NCBI RefSeq assembly: GCF_014201465.1
Contig: NZ_JACHEP010000001.1
Location: forward strand, 414,833-478,832
DNA from: Anoxybacteroides tepidamans
GTDB lineage: Bacteria > Bacillota > Bacilli > Bacillales > Anoxybacillaceae
Direction: 5' to 3'
Length of the DNA: 64,000 nt
A program made the translations under genes and the position numbers. How positions within the stretch are numbered: the first letter of the stretch is position 1; the number at the start of each line of letters is the position of its first letter. Below, in pieces: positions 44,737-56,118 of the stretch. The notes beneath the pieces are model-generated. The model did not search any database. It worked only from the letters and a program-made list of their open reading frames with translations, and was not told where the DNA came from.

Positions 44737-45834
44737 TTAGACGAATTGTTTTTCTTTTAATAGCTGCGTCAATGCCGCAAACACTTGCTCGTTTTGTTCC
44801 TCCGTCCCGACCGTAATGCGCACCGACGTCGGAAATCCGAGCGCATTGCCAGACCGAACGATGATTCCCCGCTCCAGCAAATATTGAAATACTTGATTTC
44901 CTTCGATGCCAAAATCAATTAAAATGAAGTTCGCTTCGGAAGGATAATAGCGCAAACCGTTTTCTTCGCAAAAACGATAAAACGCTGCAAGCCCTTGCTT
45001 ATTTTTCGCGACGCATTGCTTGATGAACGCTTGGTCGCTGAGTGCTACCGCTGCCGCTACTTGGGCAACGCTTGACGTATTGAACGGTTCGCGCGCCGGT
45101 TCGATTTGCTGAATGATCGCCTCGCTCGCAATGCCGTAACCAACGCGCAATCCCGCTAATCCGTATGCTTTGGAAAACGTCCGCAAAATCATGAGATTGT
45201 CATATTCAAATAACAGCGGAACCGTTTGCGGGTAATCATCAGCCGTCGCATATTCATAGTACGCTTCGTCCAATACGACAAGCACGTGCTTTGGAACTTT
45301 TCGCAAAAATTCGGATAACTCCGTTTCATTGACATACGTTCCCGTCGGGTTGTTTGGATTGCACACCCAGACAATACGCGTCTGTTCATCGATCGCTTCG
45401 AGCATTTTCGGCAAATCGTGGCGACCTTCCACGAGCGGAATTTCGCGAATATCCGCCCCTTCAATGACCGCATTATGGCGATATTGCGGAAACGTCGGCG
45501 CCGCCATCACCGTGTTTGTGCCAGCTGATAAAAAAGCGCGACAAATAATTTGGACGACTTCATCCGAGCCGTTTCCGAAAATAAGCTGTGTTTCTTTTAC
45601 TCCAATATGCTGAGCGACTTTTTCGCGGAGTATGCGCGCATATCCGTCCGGATATAATGCAAGCCGGTCGAGTTCGGCTGTGATCGCTTTTTTCACAGCC
45701 GGTGAACAGCCATACGGATTTTCGTTCGACGCAAGCTTAATGACATTCGTCAAGCCGTACTGCCGCTTCACTTCTTCGAGCGATTTTCCAGGCTGGTAAG
45801 GGGGTAGCCCTTGCAATTGATTTTTAATTTTCAT
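44737..45834 (-). CDS. hisC: Histidinol-phosphate aminotransferase
   Basis: HisC serves histidine synthesis and also the aromatic aminotransferase step in Bacillus. The 365-residue PLP enzyme shows [55 protein letters not shown], the PLP Lys in [18 protein letters not shown], and [18 protein letters not shown]. The ATG at 45834 follows GGGTGAGG, next to the trpA stop. Confidence 0.96.
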   Translation of the reverse strand: MKIKNQLQGLPPYQPGKSLEEVKRQYGLTNVIKLASNENPYGCSPAVKKAITAELDRLALYPDGYARILREKVAQHIGVKETQLIFGNGSDEVVQIICRAFLSAGTNTVMAAPTFPQYRHNAVIEGADIREIPLVEGRHDLPKMLEAIDEQTRIVWVCNPNNPTGTYVNETELSEFLRKVPKHVLVVLDEAYYEYATADDYPQTVPLLFEYDNLMILRTFSKAYGLAGLRVGYGIASEAIIQQIEPAREPFNTSSVAQVAAAVALSDQAFIKQCVAKNKQGLAAFYRFCEENGLRYYPSEANFILIDFGIEGNQVFQYLLERGIIVRSGNALGFPTSVRITVGTEEQNEQVFAALTQLLKEKQFV

Positions 45835-45863
45835 GTCCTCACCCCATTGCGAAAATTGGCGCC

Positions 45864-46661
45864 TCATTTACCTAATGGTGCAACTAACATTTGCGCATAG
45901 CGGCGAAACTCGTTGAGCGCTTCTTGTTTCGTTTCTTCTTGCAAAAGCCGGTCGGCAAGCTCTTCCACTTTTTGCACGAGCGCGCTGCCGATGACAACCC
46001 CATCGCAATAGTTTTTCAGCATGCTGACTTGTTCGCTTGTCGAAATGCCGAAGCCGACCGCGACCGGAACGCGGCTATACCGCTTCACTTCTGCTAAAAA
46101 CTGGTCGATCTCAGCTGGCAACGTATCGCGGATGCCAGTCACACCGAGCGATGACACACAGTACAAAAAGCCTTGCGCACACGAAGCGATTTTTTCAATG
46201 CGCTGTTTCGATGTCGGCGCAACTAGCGAAATGAGCGGCAAGCCTGTTTCCGCGCTCAACCGACGAATCGGTTCGCTTTCTTCAAATGGTAAATCAGGAA
46301 TTAAGACGCCGTCCACTCCATTTTTCTTCGCTAAAGCGAAAAAGGATTCTTCTCCTAATTGTAACACAGGATTGTAATACGTAAAGATAATAATAGGAAT
46401 TTTCATGCCTTTTTTTCGCATGACTGCCACTAGCTCCACTGCTTTCGGAAGCGTCATGCGCTGCTGTAGCGCCCGGGCAGACGCGCGCTGAATAATCGGA
46501 CCGTCTGCGAGCGGATCCGAATACGGAACGCCAAGCTCCAATAGATCCGCTCCGGCTTCTTGCAGTGCAAGCGCCAGTTCCACGGTGATATCAGGATGCG
46601 GATCTCCGGCGACAAGAAACGGAATAAACATCGTTTTAGTAATGGCGGACAATTGCAACAT
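45864..46661 (-). CDS. trpA: Tryptophan synthase alpha chain
   Basis: TrpA cleaves indole-3-glycerol phosphate. The 265-residue TIM barrel shows [52 protein letters not shown] (catalytic Glu and Asp), [28 protein letters not shown] and [13 protein letters not shown]. It starts inside the end of trpB (26-bp overlap) after GGGGAGAG. Its N-terminus is slightly short for the family. Confidence 0.97.
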   Translation of the reverse strand: MLQLSAITKTMFIPFLVAGDPHPDITVELALALQEAGADLLELGVPYSDPLADGPIIQRASARALQQRMTLPKAVELVAVMRKKGMKIPIIIFTYYNPVLQLGEESFFALAKKNGVDGVLIPDLPFEESEPIRRLSAETGLPLISLVAPTSKQRIEKIASCAQGFLYCVSSLGVTGIRDTLPAEIDQFLAEVKRYSRVPVAVGFGISTSEQVSMLKNYCDGVVIGSALVQKVEELADRLLQEETKQEALNEFRRYAQMLVAPLGK

Positions 46662-47850
46662 CGCTCTCCCCTTTCAGATGGTTCATCATCGCTTGCACAT
46701 CTTTATCGCCGCGGCCCGATAAACAAATGAGCACCGTTTCGTCTTTAGAACGCTGCTTAGCGATTTGAAACGCTTTAGCGAGCGCGTGCGCTGATTCGAT
46801 CGCCGGAATGATTCCTTCTTCTCGGGCAAGCTGTTGAAACGCCTCCAACGCTTCTTCGTCCGTCACACTTTCATACCGAACACGGCCGATGCTCGCTAAA
46901 TACGCGTGCTCCGGTCCGACGCCCGGATAATCAAGCCCGGCGGAAATTGAGTACGGTTCGATAATTTGACCGTATTCATCTTGCAATAAATACGTCATCG
47001 AGCCATGAATGACGCCTTTTGTCCCTTTCGTAATCGTCGCGGCATGATACGGTGTATTAACACCTTTTCCGGCCGCTTCAACCCCGACAAGTTCGACATC
47101 GTCTTCTAAAAATGGATAAAACATACCGATCGCGTTGCTACCGCCGCCGACACACGCCACAACAACGTCTGGCAATTTCCCTTCCCGTTTGATAAACTGC
47201 TCTTTTGCTTCATCGCCGATAATGCGCTGAAATTCGCGCACCATTTTCGGATACGGATGCGGACCGACGACAGAGCCGATCATGTAAAAATGGTCGTCGC
47301 AATGTTGCACCCAATAGCGAATCGCTTCGTTCGTTGCATCCTTTAACGTCCGATTGCCGCTGTAAACCGGCACAACTTCCGCCCCTAATAATTTCATGCG
47401 AAACACATTCAATTCCTGCCGTTTGATATCTTCTTCGCCCATAAACACGATGCATTCCATTCCGAAGCGGGCAGCAACGGTCGCAGCTGCCACTCCGTGT
47501 TGTCCCGCACCCGTTTCGGCGATCAATTTTTTCTTCCCCATCCGCTTTGCCAACAGCGCCTGTCCGATGGCGTTATTAATTTTATGAGCACCGGTATGGT
47601 TTAAATCTTCTCGCTTCAAATAAAGGCGGGCTCCGTTTAATTGTTTCGTCATGTTTGCGGCGAACGTTAGCGCCGTCGGGCGGCCGGAATACTCTTTTAA
47701 AATGTAAACATATTCTGCGCGAAACGACTCATCTGCAAGAGCTTGTTCAAGTGCTCGTTCGATCTCTTCAAGTGGAAGCATTAACGTTTCTGGGACAAAT
47801 TTGCCGCCAAACTCGCCAAATCTTCCATTTTCATTTGGCACATTGTACAT
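46636..47850 (-). CDS. trpB: Tryptophan synthase beta chain
   Basis: TrpB makes tryptophan from indole and serine with PLP. The 404-residue enzyme shows [16 protein letters not shown], the PLP Lys in [61 protein letters not shown] and LSGRGDKDV. The ATG at 47850 follows AAGGTGACC, overlapping the trpF end. Confidence 0.98.
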   Translation of the reverse strand: MYNVPNENGRFGEFGGKFVPETLMLPLEEIERALEQALADESFRAEYVYILKEYSGRPTALTFAANMTKQLNGARLYLKREDLNHTGAHKINNAIGQALLAKRMGKKKLIAETGAGQHGVAAATVAARFGMECIVFMGEEDIKRQELNVFRMKLLGAEVVPVYSGNRTLKDATNEAIRYWVQHCDDHFYMIGSVVGPHPYPKMVREFQRIIGDEAKEQFIKREGKLPDVVVACVGGGSNAIGMFYPFLEDDVELVGVEAAGKGVNTPYHAATITKGTKGVIHGSMTYLLQDEYGQIIEPYSISAGLDYPGVGPEHAYLASIGRVRYESVTDEEALEAFQQLAREEGIIPAIESAHALAKAFQIAKQRSKDETVLICLSGRGDKDVQAMMNHLKGESDVAIVRHY

Positions 47851-48484
47851 ATCGGGTCACCTTCTTTTCGATTTCGATCATTTTTTCTATGCTTTTTTCG
47901 CCATTCTCTTCAATGCCGCTACTTATATCCAATCCGTGCGGACAGTAAGAAAGAAGTTGTTCAACATTCTCAGGCGTAATTCCTCCTGCGATGAAGCAAG
48001 GTACCGATTGCCGCTCTGCTTCTTCGAGATAAAACGGCACCGCCGCCCAATCAAACGACACTCCCGTTCCGCCCCATGCGCCGCGCACTCGGCTGTCCAC
48101 GACATATCCGTCGGCGACATGCGCGTATTGTTTCATTTTCGTCAGCGCGTCTTCACCATGATGAATCGCCTTCCAGACGGGAAGTCCCGTCGCCTCTTTA
48201 ATTTTCGCCACTTGCTCGACCGACTCATTGCCGTGGCATTGAATCACCGAAAGCGGAACGAGGCGAGTTACTTCGCAAATACGTTCCGTCGTTTCGTTAA
48301 CAAACACACCGACGAGTTTTTTGCCGTGAAGCAGCACCGCTTCAAGCCATTCTTTCACTTGCTGCGCCTCGACTTTCCGCTTACTTTCCGCAAAAATGAG
48401 GCCGAGATAGTCTGCTTGACTGCTAGCTCCTTTTTGTAAATCAGCAAGCGAACGATGGCCGCAATATTTAAGAAGGACGGACAA
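47831..48484 (-). CDS. trpF: Phosphoribosylanthranilate isomerase
   Basis: The 217-residue TIM barrel has the catalytic Cys in [14 protein letters not shown] and Asp in [19 protein letters not shown]. Other marks are [20 protein letters not shown] and [14 protein letters not shown] choose the TTG at 48484 because AAGGGGG lies 7 nt upstream and the family begins there; it overlaps trpC by 17 bp. A longer reading upstream duplicates trpC sequence in another frame. Confidence 0.94.
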   Translation of the reverse strand: MSVLLKYCGHRSLADLQKGASSQADYLGLIFAESKRKVEAQQVKEWLEAVLLHGKKLVGVFVNETTERICEVTRLVPLSVIQCHGNESVEQVAKIKEATGLPVWKAIHHGEDALTKMKQYAHVADGYVVDSRVRGAWGGTGVSFDWAAVPFYLEEAERQSVPCFIAGGITPENVEQLLSYCPHGLDISSGIEENGEKSIEKMIEIEKKVTRYVQCAK

Positions 48485-49244
48485 AATCTTCGACCCCCTT
48501 ATATAAATCGCGCACTGCTTGAGCGACATCGTCCTGCCTCATAAGCGATTCGCCAACTAACACGGCATGCGCCCCATACGCGTGCACCGTCTGCAAATCG
48601 ACGGAAGTGGCAATGCCGCTTTCGCTGACGATCACGCTCGTTTTCGGCACAAACGGCACGACTTCTTTCGTCGTGTCAAGCGACGTCGTAAACGTATGCA
48701 AATTGCGGTTATTAATCCCGATAATGTCCGGCGTAAACAACGCTAAAATGTTTTCTAACGTTTCACGACTGTGCACTTCCACTAAACATTCTAGCCCTTT
48801 TTCATACGCTTCTTCATATAATTCGTATAACGTTTTTGGTGAAAGCGCTTCGCCGATTAATAAAATCGCATCAGCGCCAATTCGGACGCTTTCTTCAATT
48901 TGCAGGCGGTCAATAATAAAGTCTTTGCGCAAAACCGGAACGCCGACCGCTTGTTTAATATCCGTCAAATATTGCCGATGCCCTTGAAAATACACTTCAT
49001 CGGTCAAAACGGAAATCGCATCCGCCCCCGCCTGTTCATACGCTTTTGCGTGATCGACCGGATGAAAATCAGGGCGAATGATTCCTTTTGACGGCGACGC
49101 TTTTTTCACTTCGGCGATGATCCCGACCGAACGCGTTCGATTTTTTAGCGCCGCTGATAGCGAAAAGCGTGGAACATCGCACTTCGGCGGCAGCGTTAAC
49201 GCTTTTATTTCGCTTCGTTTTGTGGCAAGAATTTGCTCAAGCAT
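48468..49244 (-). CDS. trpC: Indole-3-glycerol phosphate synthase
   Basis: The 258-residue TIM barrel shows the catalytic Lys in IAEVKKASPSKGII, AISVLTDEVYFQGHRQYL, VLRKDFIIDRLQIEES, LVEVHSRETLE, IGINNRNLHTF and SESGIATSVDL. The ATG at 49244 follows GAGGTGG and overlaps trpD by 8 bp. Confidence 0.97.
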   Translation of the reverse strand: MLEQILATKRSEIKALTLPPKCDVPRFSLSAALKNRTRSVGIIAEVKKASPSKGIIRPDFHPVDHAKAYEQAGADAISVLTDEVYFQGHRQYLTDIKQAVGVPVLRKDFIIDRLQIEESVRIGADAILLIGEALSPKTLYELYEEAYEKGLECLVEVHSRETLENILALFTPDIIGINNRNLHTFTTSLDTTKEVVPFVPKTSVIVSESGIATSVDLQTVHAYGAHAVLVGESLMRQDDVAQAVRDLYKGVEDFVRPS

Positions 49245-50256
49245 AATGTTCCACCTCTTTCGTTTGCAAACGGCGTAATTGAACAAGCGCCCGCTTTGTC
49301 ATAATCGCTTCTTTCGCCATATCGACTCCTTCACGAATCGATGCTGCCTTTCCAGCTACATAAAGAGCAACTCCGGCATTTAGGCTGACAATATTGATCG
49401 CACTTTCGTTCGCCGCCCCTTCCATCACGGCACGAAGCAGCGCAGCGCTTTGCGCCACCGCATGAACTTGAATGTCTTCTAATGTTCCGCGCGGCAAACC
49501 GCACGCTTCCGGCGTTAAGACGAACCGGCGAATTTGGCCGTCTTTTAATTCGACGACGTCCGTTTCCGTCGTAATGCTACATTCATCTAATCCGTCTCGC
49601 CCCGTCACGAACAAGACATGGGAAGAACCGAGCCGTTTTAACGTTTCGGCCAGCTTTTCTGCATAGCGCGTCGAGTACACACCGATCACTTGCCGCTTGC
49701 AGCGCGCCGGATTGGAAAGCGGTCCAAGCAAATTAAAGACGGTGCGGAAGCCGATTTCTTTACGTGGAATAGCCGCATGTTTCATCGCCGCATGGTATAG
49801 CGGCGCAAATAAAAACGCTAATCCTTTCGTTTGCAGCGCCGCTTTCGCTTCTTCCGGTGTCGCTTGAATCGGAATGTGAAGCGCCTCTAACACATCGGCG
49901 CTGCCACTTTTCGACGATACGGCTCGGTTCCCGTGCTTGGCGACTTTCACACCGAGCGAAGACGCCACAATCGCTGCCGCAGTGGAAATGTTGAACGTCG
50001 CTTTTTCATCGCCCCCTGTCCCGCACGTATCGATAACATCGTCCTCGCAATCGACAGCGAGCATTCGGCTGCGCATACCGCGGGCTAATCCCGTTAATTC
50101 ATCGACCGTTTCGCCGCGCAGACGCAAAATTGATAGGAAGCTCGCAATTTGGCTGGCGGTAACTTCCCCTGACATGATCGCCACCATCGCCTCATACGCT
50201 TCTTGTTCCGTCAACGTCTCTCCCTCAATGCATTTCGCTAGTAGCTGCTTAAACAT
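49237..50256 (-). CDS. trpD: Anthranilate phosphoribosyltransferase
   Basis: The 339-residue protein shows IASFLSILRLRGETVDEL, DTCGTGGDEKATFNIST (PRPP loop), KHGNRAVSSKSGSADVLEALH and RTVFNLLGPLSNPA. The ATG at 50256 follows GGAGGGAG and overlaps the trpE end by 8 bp. Confidence 0.97.
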   Translation of the reverse strand: MFKQLLAKCIEGETLTEQEAYEAMVAIMSGEVTASQIASFLSILRLRGETVDELTGLARGMRSRMLAVDCEDDVIDTCGTGGDEKATFNISTAAAIVASSLGVKVAKHGNRAVSSKSGSADVLEALHIPIQATPEEAKAALQTKGLAFLFAPLYHAAMKHAAIPRKEIGFRTVFNLLGPLSNPARCKRQVIGVYSTRYAEKLAETLKRLGSSHVLFVTGRDGLDECSITTETDVVELKDGQIRRFVLTPEACGLPRGTLEDIQVHAVAQSAALLRAVMEGAANESAINIVSLNAGVALYVAGKAASIREGVDMAKEAIMTKRALVQLRRLQTKEVEHYA

Positions 50257-51772
50257 ATAAACTCCCTCCTTTTGCAAATACCGTTTCCGCTAGTTCAATC
50301 GCTTTAATGAGCGCGCTTGCTTTATTGCGCGTTTCTTTCCACTCCAGTTCCGGCACCGAATCAGCAACAATCCCTGCGCCCGCCTGCACATACGCATATC
50401 CGTCTTTGACCACCGCCGTGCGAATGGCGATGCATGAATCAATGTTTCCGTCAAACCCGATGTAAGCAACCGTGCCGGCATATATCCCTCTTGCCGTTGG
50501 CTCTAGCTCGTTTAAAATTTGCATCGCCCGCACTTTTGGCGCTCCGCTGACCGTTCCTGCCGGAAACGCCGAAAGCAGCGCATCAATTGGATGAACGTCC
50601 TCTTTCAACTCTCCCGTCACTTTCGAAATGAGATGCATCACGTGAGAGAACTTCCCGATTTCTAGTAGCACCGGCGTCTTTACCGTGCCGTATTTCGCCA
50701 CTTTTCCGATATCGTTTCGCGCCAAATCGACGAGCATATAATGCTCTGCCCTCTCTTTCGGGTCATTCAACAGCTCTTCGGCAAGCATGCCGTCTTCCTG
50801 TTCCGTCCGCCCGCGCCGGCGCGTGCCGGCGATCGGATGAATTTCGATTTGCCGGTTTTGTACTTGAACGAGCTTCTCCGGTGAACTTCCGACAATTTCG
50901 GCGTCGCTCGTTTGCAAATAAAACATATATGGCGATGGATTGATTTTCCGAAGCATGCGGTACAATTGAAATCCAGTGATGCGAACCGGAAGGGAAAACC
51001 GCTGTGACAGCACCGCTTGAAAAATATCGCCCGCTGCGATGTACTGTTTGATCGTTTCAACATCTTGCAAAAAAGCAGCTCGATCGTATGTCGATGTCAC
51101 ACGTTCAAACGATACGTGTTTTATTTGTTCCTCTTCAAACAGCGGCAAGAGCGGCTGGCTTCCACTTGTCGCCTTTTTCATCAGCGCTTCAATCGTCTTT
51201 AGCGCTTCTTCGTACTTTTGCCGCTTCGTTTGCTCGTTGTCTTCTTCCTGCAAACGAACGTAATGAAGCAATACGACTTCCCGCTTCAGATGATCAAAGG
51301 CAATCAACGACTGGCAAACGACAAAATGGGCAATTTTCATATTCAGATCACGGTAAGAATGAAAGGGAACTTTTTCAATAGCTGAAATGAAGTCATAGCC
51401 TAAAAATCCGACGGCGCCGCCGACAAACGGAATGTCTGTTTTAATCGGTTTGACTTTCAGCTTTTGCTCGACGTATAAAAACGCCTCTTTCAATGATGAA
51501 GCCGACGCCATTATCGCTCCGTATTCATCAACGACCGAAAACGACTGTCCCGTTTCGCTTTCAATTATCAAAAACGGGGAAAGACCGATAAACGAATAAC
51601 GCGACCATGGCGATTGCTCATCTTTACTTTCTAACAAAAAGCTCGCTTCGCTTTTTAAATTTTCAAACAGTTGCAACGGCTCTAATGCATCTGCAAAAAA
51701 ACGGCGCACAATCGGAATCGTGTGAAACTGATTTGCATCTTCTAAAAACGTAGCCAATGTGCAGTTTTTCAT
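50249..51772 (-). CDS. trpE: Anthranilate synthase component I
   Basis: TrpE converts chorismate and ammonia or glutamine to anthranilate. The 507-residue protein carries the tryptophan-binding N-terminal region (LLESKDEQSPWSRYSFIGLSP) and the chorismate-binding core (SRYDR-type FLQDVETIKQYIAAGDIFQAVLSQRF, PSPYMFYLQ, HPIAGTRRRG, HLISKVTGEL, PAGTVSGAPKVRAMQI). The amidotransferase subunit is not in the operon; in Bacillus the shared PabA/TrpG lies in the folate operon. First gene of the trp segment, behind a TRAP attenuator. Confidence 0.97.
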   Translation of the reverse strand: MKNCTLATFLEDANQFHTIPIVRRFFADALEPLQLFENLKSEASFLLESKDEQSPWSRYSFIGLSPFLIIESETGQSFSVVDEYGAIMASASSLKEAFLYVEQKLKVKPIKTDIPFVGGAVGFLGYDFISAIEKVPFHSYRDLNMKIAHFVVCQSLIAFDHLKREVVLLHYVRLQEEDNEQTKRQKYEEALKTIEALMKKATSGSQPLLPLFEEEQIKHVSFERVTSTYDRAAFLQDVETIKQYIAAGDIFQAVLSQRFSLPVRITGFQLYRMLRKINPSPYMFYLQTSDAEIVGSSPEKLVQVQNRQIEIHPIAGTRRRGRTEQEDGMLAEELLNDPKERAEHYMLVDLARNDIGKVAKYGTVKTPVLLEIGKFSHVMHLISKVTGELKEDVHPIDALLSAFPAGTVSGAPKVRAMQILNELEPTARGIYAGTVAYIGFDGNIDSCIAIRTAVVKDGYAYVQAGAGIVADSVPELEWKETRNKASALIKAIELAETVFAKGGSLYV

Positions 51773-51829
51773 TCTTCTCTCCTCCGTTTGTTCGGATGGA
51801 GAATGAGGGTTTATGAGGCATAAAAAGAG

Positions 51830-51939
51830 GAAAACCCAAAGACGCTACAGCCTTTGGGTAGATTGTTCCATGCGTATACTCCGCTCACCTCAGCTAAACT
51901 CACTCATTCTCATCTACCCTATACTCATTCACTCAACTC
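51830..51939 (-). promoter_or_regulatory. trp leader: TRAP-binding triplets plus terminator
   Basis: On the minus strand twelve GAG/UAG triplets lie between 51939 and 51879, mostly 2-3 nt apart. The terminator ACCCAAAG ... CTTTGGGT plus TTTT (51859-51830) follows. This is the B. subtilis trp design. Tryptophan-bound TRAP wraps the triplets, prevents the antiterminator, and stops transcription before trpE. The TRAP gene (mtrB) is in this window. Confidence 0.93.
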
Positions 51940-51953
51940 ATCACTTAACCTAT

Positions 51954-51983
51954 ATAATATTACAGTTCGCTTTTTCTTGTCAA
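51954..51983 (-). promoter_or_regulatory. Internal trp promoter in the aroH 3' end
   Basis: On the minus strand TTGACA (51983-51978), 18 bp, then TATTAT (51959-51954), about 15 nt before the first TRAP triplet. Confidence 0.75.
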
Positions 51984-52340
51984 TGACAAATCTGGCCGGA
52001 GCTGGACGGCGTTTCGCAAATAAATATGAACTACCTCTTCTTGCGCTTTCGGTGTCTCTGCTGTCATCATGACGCGAATGCAGCGCGGTAAGGAGCCGGG
52101 AACCGGGATTTCCCGCATGCACATCACCGGCACGTACGTCCATCCTTCGATGCGGCGAAGCGCTTGTGCAGGAAACGCAGCGGTCAAATCGTCCGTCACC
52201 GAAATCAAGACGGATACCACATCGCTTGCTTTCACATCATTGGCACGAATCATTTCCCACAGCAGTTCCTCCGTCGCATTTACGATTTCTGCTGCATCAT
52301 TGTTCGTGACCGTCGTCGCTCCTCGAATCCCTCTAATCAT
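51960..52340 (-). CDS. aroH: Chorismate mutase AroH
   Basis: The monofunctional AroH-type mutase (126 residues, trimeric in B. subtilis) turns chorismate into prephenate. It shows [46 protein letters not shown] and the active-site Arg in CIRVMM. The ATG at 52340 overlaps the aroB stop by 8 bp. Confidence 0.96.
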   Translation of the reverse strand: MIRGIRGATTVTNNDAAEIVNATEELLWEMIRANDVKASDVVSVLISVTDDLTAAFPAQALRRIEGWTYVPVMCMREIPVPGSLPRCIRVMMTAETPKAQEEVVHIYLRNAVQLRPDLSLTRKSEL

Positions 52341-53439
52341 GAACTCTTTCTTCCCCTCTTTGCGAAAATTCATATAGCAACGATAACAACTGCTCATCGT
52401 CGATCGTTTCAACTTGCACGTTGCCAATGCCTTTCAAAAGCACCATGCGAACGTTGCCTGTTCTCGCTTTTTTATCCCCTTTCATTTTTTGCAGCAACTG
52501 CTTCGGATCGAGCTGTTTCGGCAGCAAAACAGGAAAACCGTACGATTGAAACCATTTCGTAAAATGTTCACCGGCAAACGACAAGCCGTAAACGCGCTCG
52601 CTGACAAAAACCGCAAATAGCATGCCTAACGCTACTGCATCGCCATGTGTCGTTGCACCATATCCAAGTTCGCTTTCAATTGCGTGCGCGAGCGTATGAC
52701 CGAAATTCAAATGAGCGCGGACCCCAGTTTCCTTTTCATCTTCTAATACGATGCGCGCCTTTACTTCGATCCCTTTTCGGATGCAATATCGCAATTTTTC
52801 CCTTTTTATATCTTCTAAGCTATGAATATTGTTTCTCAACCATTCATAAAAGGCGCGATCGCCGATCAATGCGTGTTTTACCACTTCGGCAAACCCAGAG
52901 CGCAATTCGCGCTCCGGCAGAGACTGCAAAAATTGAATATCGTAAATAACCGCTTCCGGCTGATGGAACGCGCCGATCATATTTTTCCCGAGCGGATGAT
53001 TGATCGCTACTTTTCCGCCGACCGCGCTATCGTGAGCAAGCAATGTCGTCGGCACTTGAATATAGGAGATGCCGCGCATAAACGTTGCCGCCACAAATCC
53101 TGCTAAATCGCCAACGACTCCGCCGCCAAAAGCGATGATGAGCGAATGGCGGTCAAGTCTATACTCAAGCGCCGCCGTTTGGCACGCATAATAATGCTCA
53201 AACGACTTGGCAGCTTCCCCGCTCGGAATGATGTGCGTATAGACGTCATAACTACGACGCAACGAAACGAGAAGCTCCGATAAATACAATTTTTCAATCG
53301 TTTCATCGGTGACGATCAATAGTTTCGTGCCGCTTGAAAAACCTAACTCTGCGAGCAGCTGCGGCAGCGATTCGATCATTCCTTCCCCTAAAAAAAGCGG
53401 ATATTGCTTTGTCGCGGTTTGAATGGTCATTCGCTCCAT
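52333..53439 (-). CDS. aroB: 3-dehydroquinate synthase
   Basis: The 368-residue NAD/zinc enzyme forms dehydroquinate from DAHP. It shows [39 protein letters not shown], a Glu zinc ligand in [13 protein letters not shown], and zinc His in [12 protein letters not shown] and [10 protein letters not shown]. The ATG follows AAGGAG, 2 bp from the aroC stop. Confidence 0.97.
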   Translation of the reverse strand: MERMTIQTATKQYPLFLGEGMIESLPQLLAELGFSSGTKLLIVTDETIEKLYLSELLVSLRRSYDVYTHIIPSGEAAKSFEHYYACQTAALEYRLDRHSLIIAFGGGVVGDLAGFVAATFMRGISYIQVPTTLLAHDSAVGGKVAINHPLGKNMIGAFHQPEAVIYDIQFLQSLPERELRSGFAEVVKHALIGDRAFYEWLRNNIHSLEDIKREKLRYCIRKGIEVKARIVLEDEKETGVRAHLNFGHTLAHAIESELGYGATTHGDAVALGMLFAVFVSERVYGLSFAGEHFTKWFQSYGFPVLLPKQLDPKQLLQKMKGDKKARTGNVRMVLLKGIGNVQVETIDDEQLLSLLYEFSQRGEERVHD

Positions 53440-53441
53440 CG

Positions 53442-54605
53442 TTAAAACTCCTTTGCATATCGGCGCATATTTTCGATATTTTCCTTAATCAAGTCCATTC
53501 GGTCTTGGCCGAATTGGTCGACGATCGCTGTGGCAATTTCCCACGCTACAACCGCTTCGGCGACGACGCTCGCTGCTGGAACGGCGCAGCTGTCGGAACG
53601 CTCGATGCTCGCGGCAAACGGCTCTTTCGTGTCAATATCGACGCTCGCAAGCGGCTTATACAGCGTCGGAATCGGCTTCATCACGCCGCGCACGACAATC
53701 GGCATGCCGGTCGTCATCCCGCCTTCAAAGCCGCCGGCGCGATTCGTACGGCGACGGAATCCTTCTTCCTTGCTCCAAATAATTTCATCATGCACTTTAC
53801 TTCCCGGAAGGCGGGCCGCTTCAAAACCGATGCCAAATTCCACTCCTTTGAAAGCGTTAATGCTGACAATCGCCGCCGCAATTTTCGCATCGAGCTTCCG
53901 GTCGTAATGAACATAGCTGCCCACTCCCGCCGGCACGCCTTCGACGATCACTTCGACGATGCCGCCGATCGAATCGCCATTTTCTTTCGCGCGGTCGATC
54001 GCCTCCATCATTTTCACCGCCGCTTCTTCATCAAAACAACGCACCGGAGACTGCTCAGTAACATGTCGCAACTGTTCTAATGATTCATAGGCAAGATTCG
54101 TTGCGCGCACGCCGCCAATTTCAAGCACGTGCCCCGCTACTTGAATGCCAAGCTCGGCTAAAATGCGTTTCGCCACCGCCCCGGCCGCAACGCGCACCGT
54201 CGTTTCGCGAGCGGAAGAGCGCTCCAGCACATTGCGCATATCGCGATGCCCGTATTTAATCGCACCGTTTAAATCGGCATGTCCTGGCCGCGGGCGCGTC
54301 ACTTTCCGCTTCACATCCTCCTCTTCGGTCGGCTCGATCGCCATAATGTTTGTCCAATGTTTCCAATCGCGGTTTTCAACGACAAGCGTAATCGGAGACC
54401 CTAACGTTTGGCCGTGGCGTACCCCGCTTAAAATGTTTACTTCATCTTTTTCAATTTGCATTCTTCTGCCGCGTCCATATCCTTTTTGCCTTCTCGCCAG
54501 CTCTTCATCAATATGTTCTTTTAAAAGCGTCAAGCCGGCCGGAACGCCTTCTAAAATCGTCGTTAGCTGCGGACCATGCGATTCCCCTGCTGTCAAGTAC
54601 CTCAT
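53442..54605 (-). CDS. aroC: Chorismate synthase
   Basis: The FMN-dependent enzyme makes chorismate from EPSP. The 387-residue protein shows [60 protein letters not shown] and [21 protein letters not shown]. The ATG at 54605 follows GGGAGAGAAAAGG. It is first in the supraoperon (aroF in older B. subtilis naming). cheR upstream has its own terminator. Confidence 0.97.
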   Translation of the reverse strand: MRYLTAGESHGPQLTTILEGVPAGLTLLKEHIDEELARRQKGYGRGRRMQIEKDEVNILSGVRHGQTLGSPITLVVENRDWKHWTNIMAIEPTEEEDVKRKVTRPRPGHADLNGAIKYGHRDMRNVLERSSARETTVRVAAGAVAKRILAELGIQVAGHVLEIGGVRATNLAYESLEQLRHVTEQSPVRCFDEEAAVKMMEAIDRAKENGDSIGGIVEVIVEGVPAGVGSYVHYDRKLDAKIAAAIVSINAFKGVEFGIGFEAARLPGSKVHDEIIWSKEEGFRRRTNRAGGFEGGMTTGMPIVVRGVMKPIPTLYKPLASVDIDTKEPFAASIERSDSCAVPAASVVAEAVVAWEIATAIVDQFGQDRMDLIKENIENMRRYAKEF

Positions 54606-54682
54606 CCTTTTCTCTCCCTTCAACTCTTTAACGCGTTTATGTAACAATATATCATAATTTCATAAAATGAAAAGTGTTTATA

Positions 54683-54714
54683 AAAAAAGAATTCATCATT
54701 TCGATGAACTCTTT
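54683..54714 (-). terminator. Terminator after cheR
   Basis: On the minus strand AGAGTTCATC pairs with GATGAATTCT around GAAAT, followed by TTTTTTT. Confidence 0.8.
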
Positions 54715-54719
54715 CCGAA

Positions 54720-55511
<792 letters not shown>

Positions 55512-55527
55512 TTACATCTCCGTTATA

Positions 55528-55566
55528 AGAAAAGCGACTGACTCACATGTAGAGCCAATCGCTTAT
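55528..55566 (-). terminator. Terminator after ndk
   Basis: On the minus strand AAGCGATTGGCTC pairs with GTGAGTCAGTCGCTT with small mismatches, followed by TT-rich DNA. Confidence 0.65.
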
Positions 55567-55570
55567 TGTA

Positions 55571-56017
55571 TTAATACACCCATTCATGGATCAACTTCGA
55601 ATAATTGACAAGCTCTTCTTCATTGAAGAATAAGTTGATCTCACGCTCTGCGCTTGCTGGTGAGTCAGAACCGTGAATGACGTTTTTGCCAACCGTTACG
55701 CCAAAGTCGCCGCGGATCGTGCCAGGCGCTGCTTCTTGCGGATTCGTTTTGCCCATCATCTGGCGTGCTGTCGCAATGACGTTTTCTCCTTCCCATACCA
55801 TTGCAAATACAGGACCGGATGTGATGAAATCAACTAACTCGCTGAAAAACGGACGCTCTTTATGTTCAGCGTAATGTTGTTCCGCTAATTCACGCGATAC
55901 TTGCATTAATTTTGCGCCAATAAGCTGAAACCCTTTTTTCTCAAAGCGGGCAACAATCTCGCCGATGAGATTGCGTTGAACCCCATCTGGTTTGACCATT
56001 AAAAATGTTCTTTCCAT
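55571..56017 (-). CDS. ndk: Nucleoside diphosphate kinase
   Basis: Ndk equilibrates NTP pools. The 148-residue protein shows [39 protein letters not shown] and the phospho-His in [11 protein letters not shown] 56017 is 8 nt after GGTGGAG; a TTG two codons before is the alternative. Confidence 0.97.
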   Translation of the reverse strand: MERTFLMVKPDGVQRNLIGEIVARFEKKGFQLIGAKLMQVSRELAEQHYAEHKERPFFSELVDFITSGPVFAMVWEGENVIATARQMMGKTNPQEAAPGTIRGDFGVTVGKNVIHGSDSPASAEREINLFFNEEELVNYSKLIHEWVY

Positions 56018-56118
56018 CGCCAATACTCCACCCCTACAAAATTATGTACTAGGAAACACGATTCCCATCAAAATAGTAACATTGTTTTTCATGATTCGCA
56101 ATATAGGTCTGAAAGCGG

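Noticed and set aside
48484-48529. trpF starting at 48529
   Set aside because: The first 15 residues only mirror the trpC 3' end in another frame. The TTG at 48484 has the RBS and the family start.
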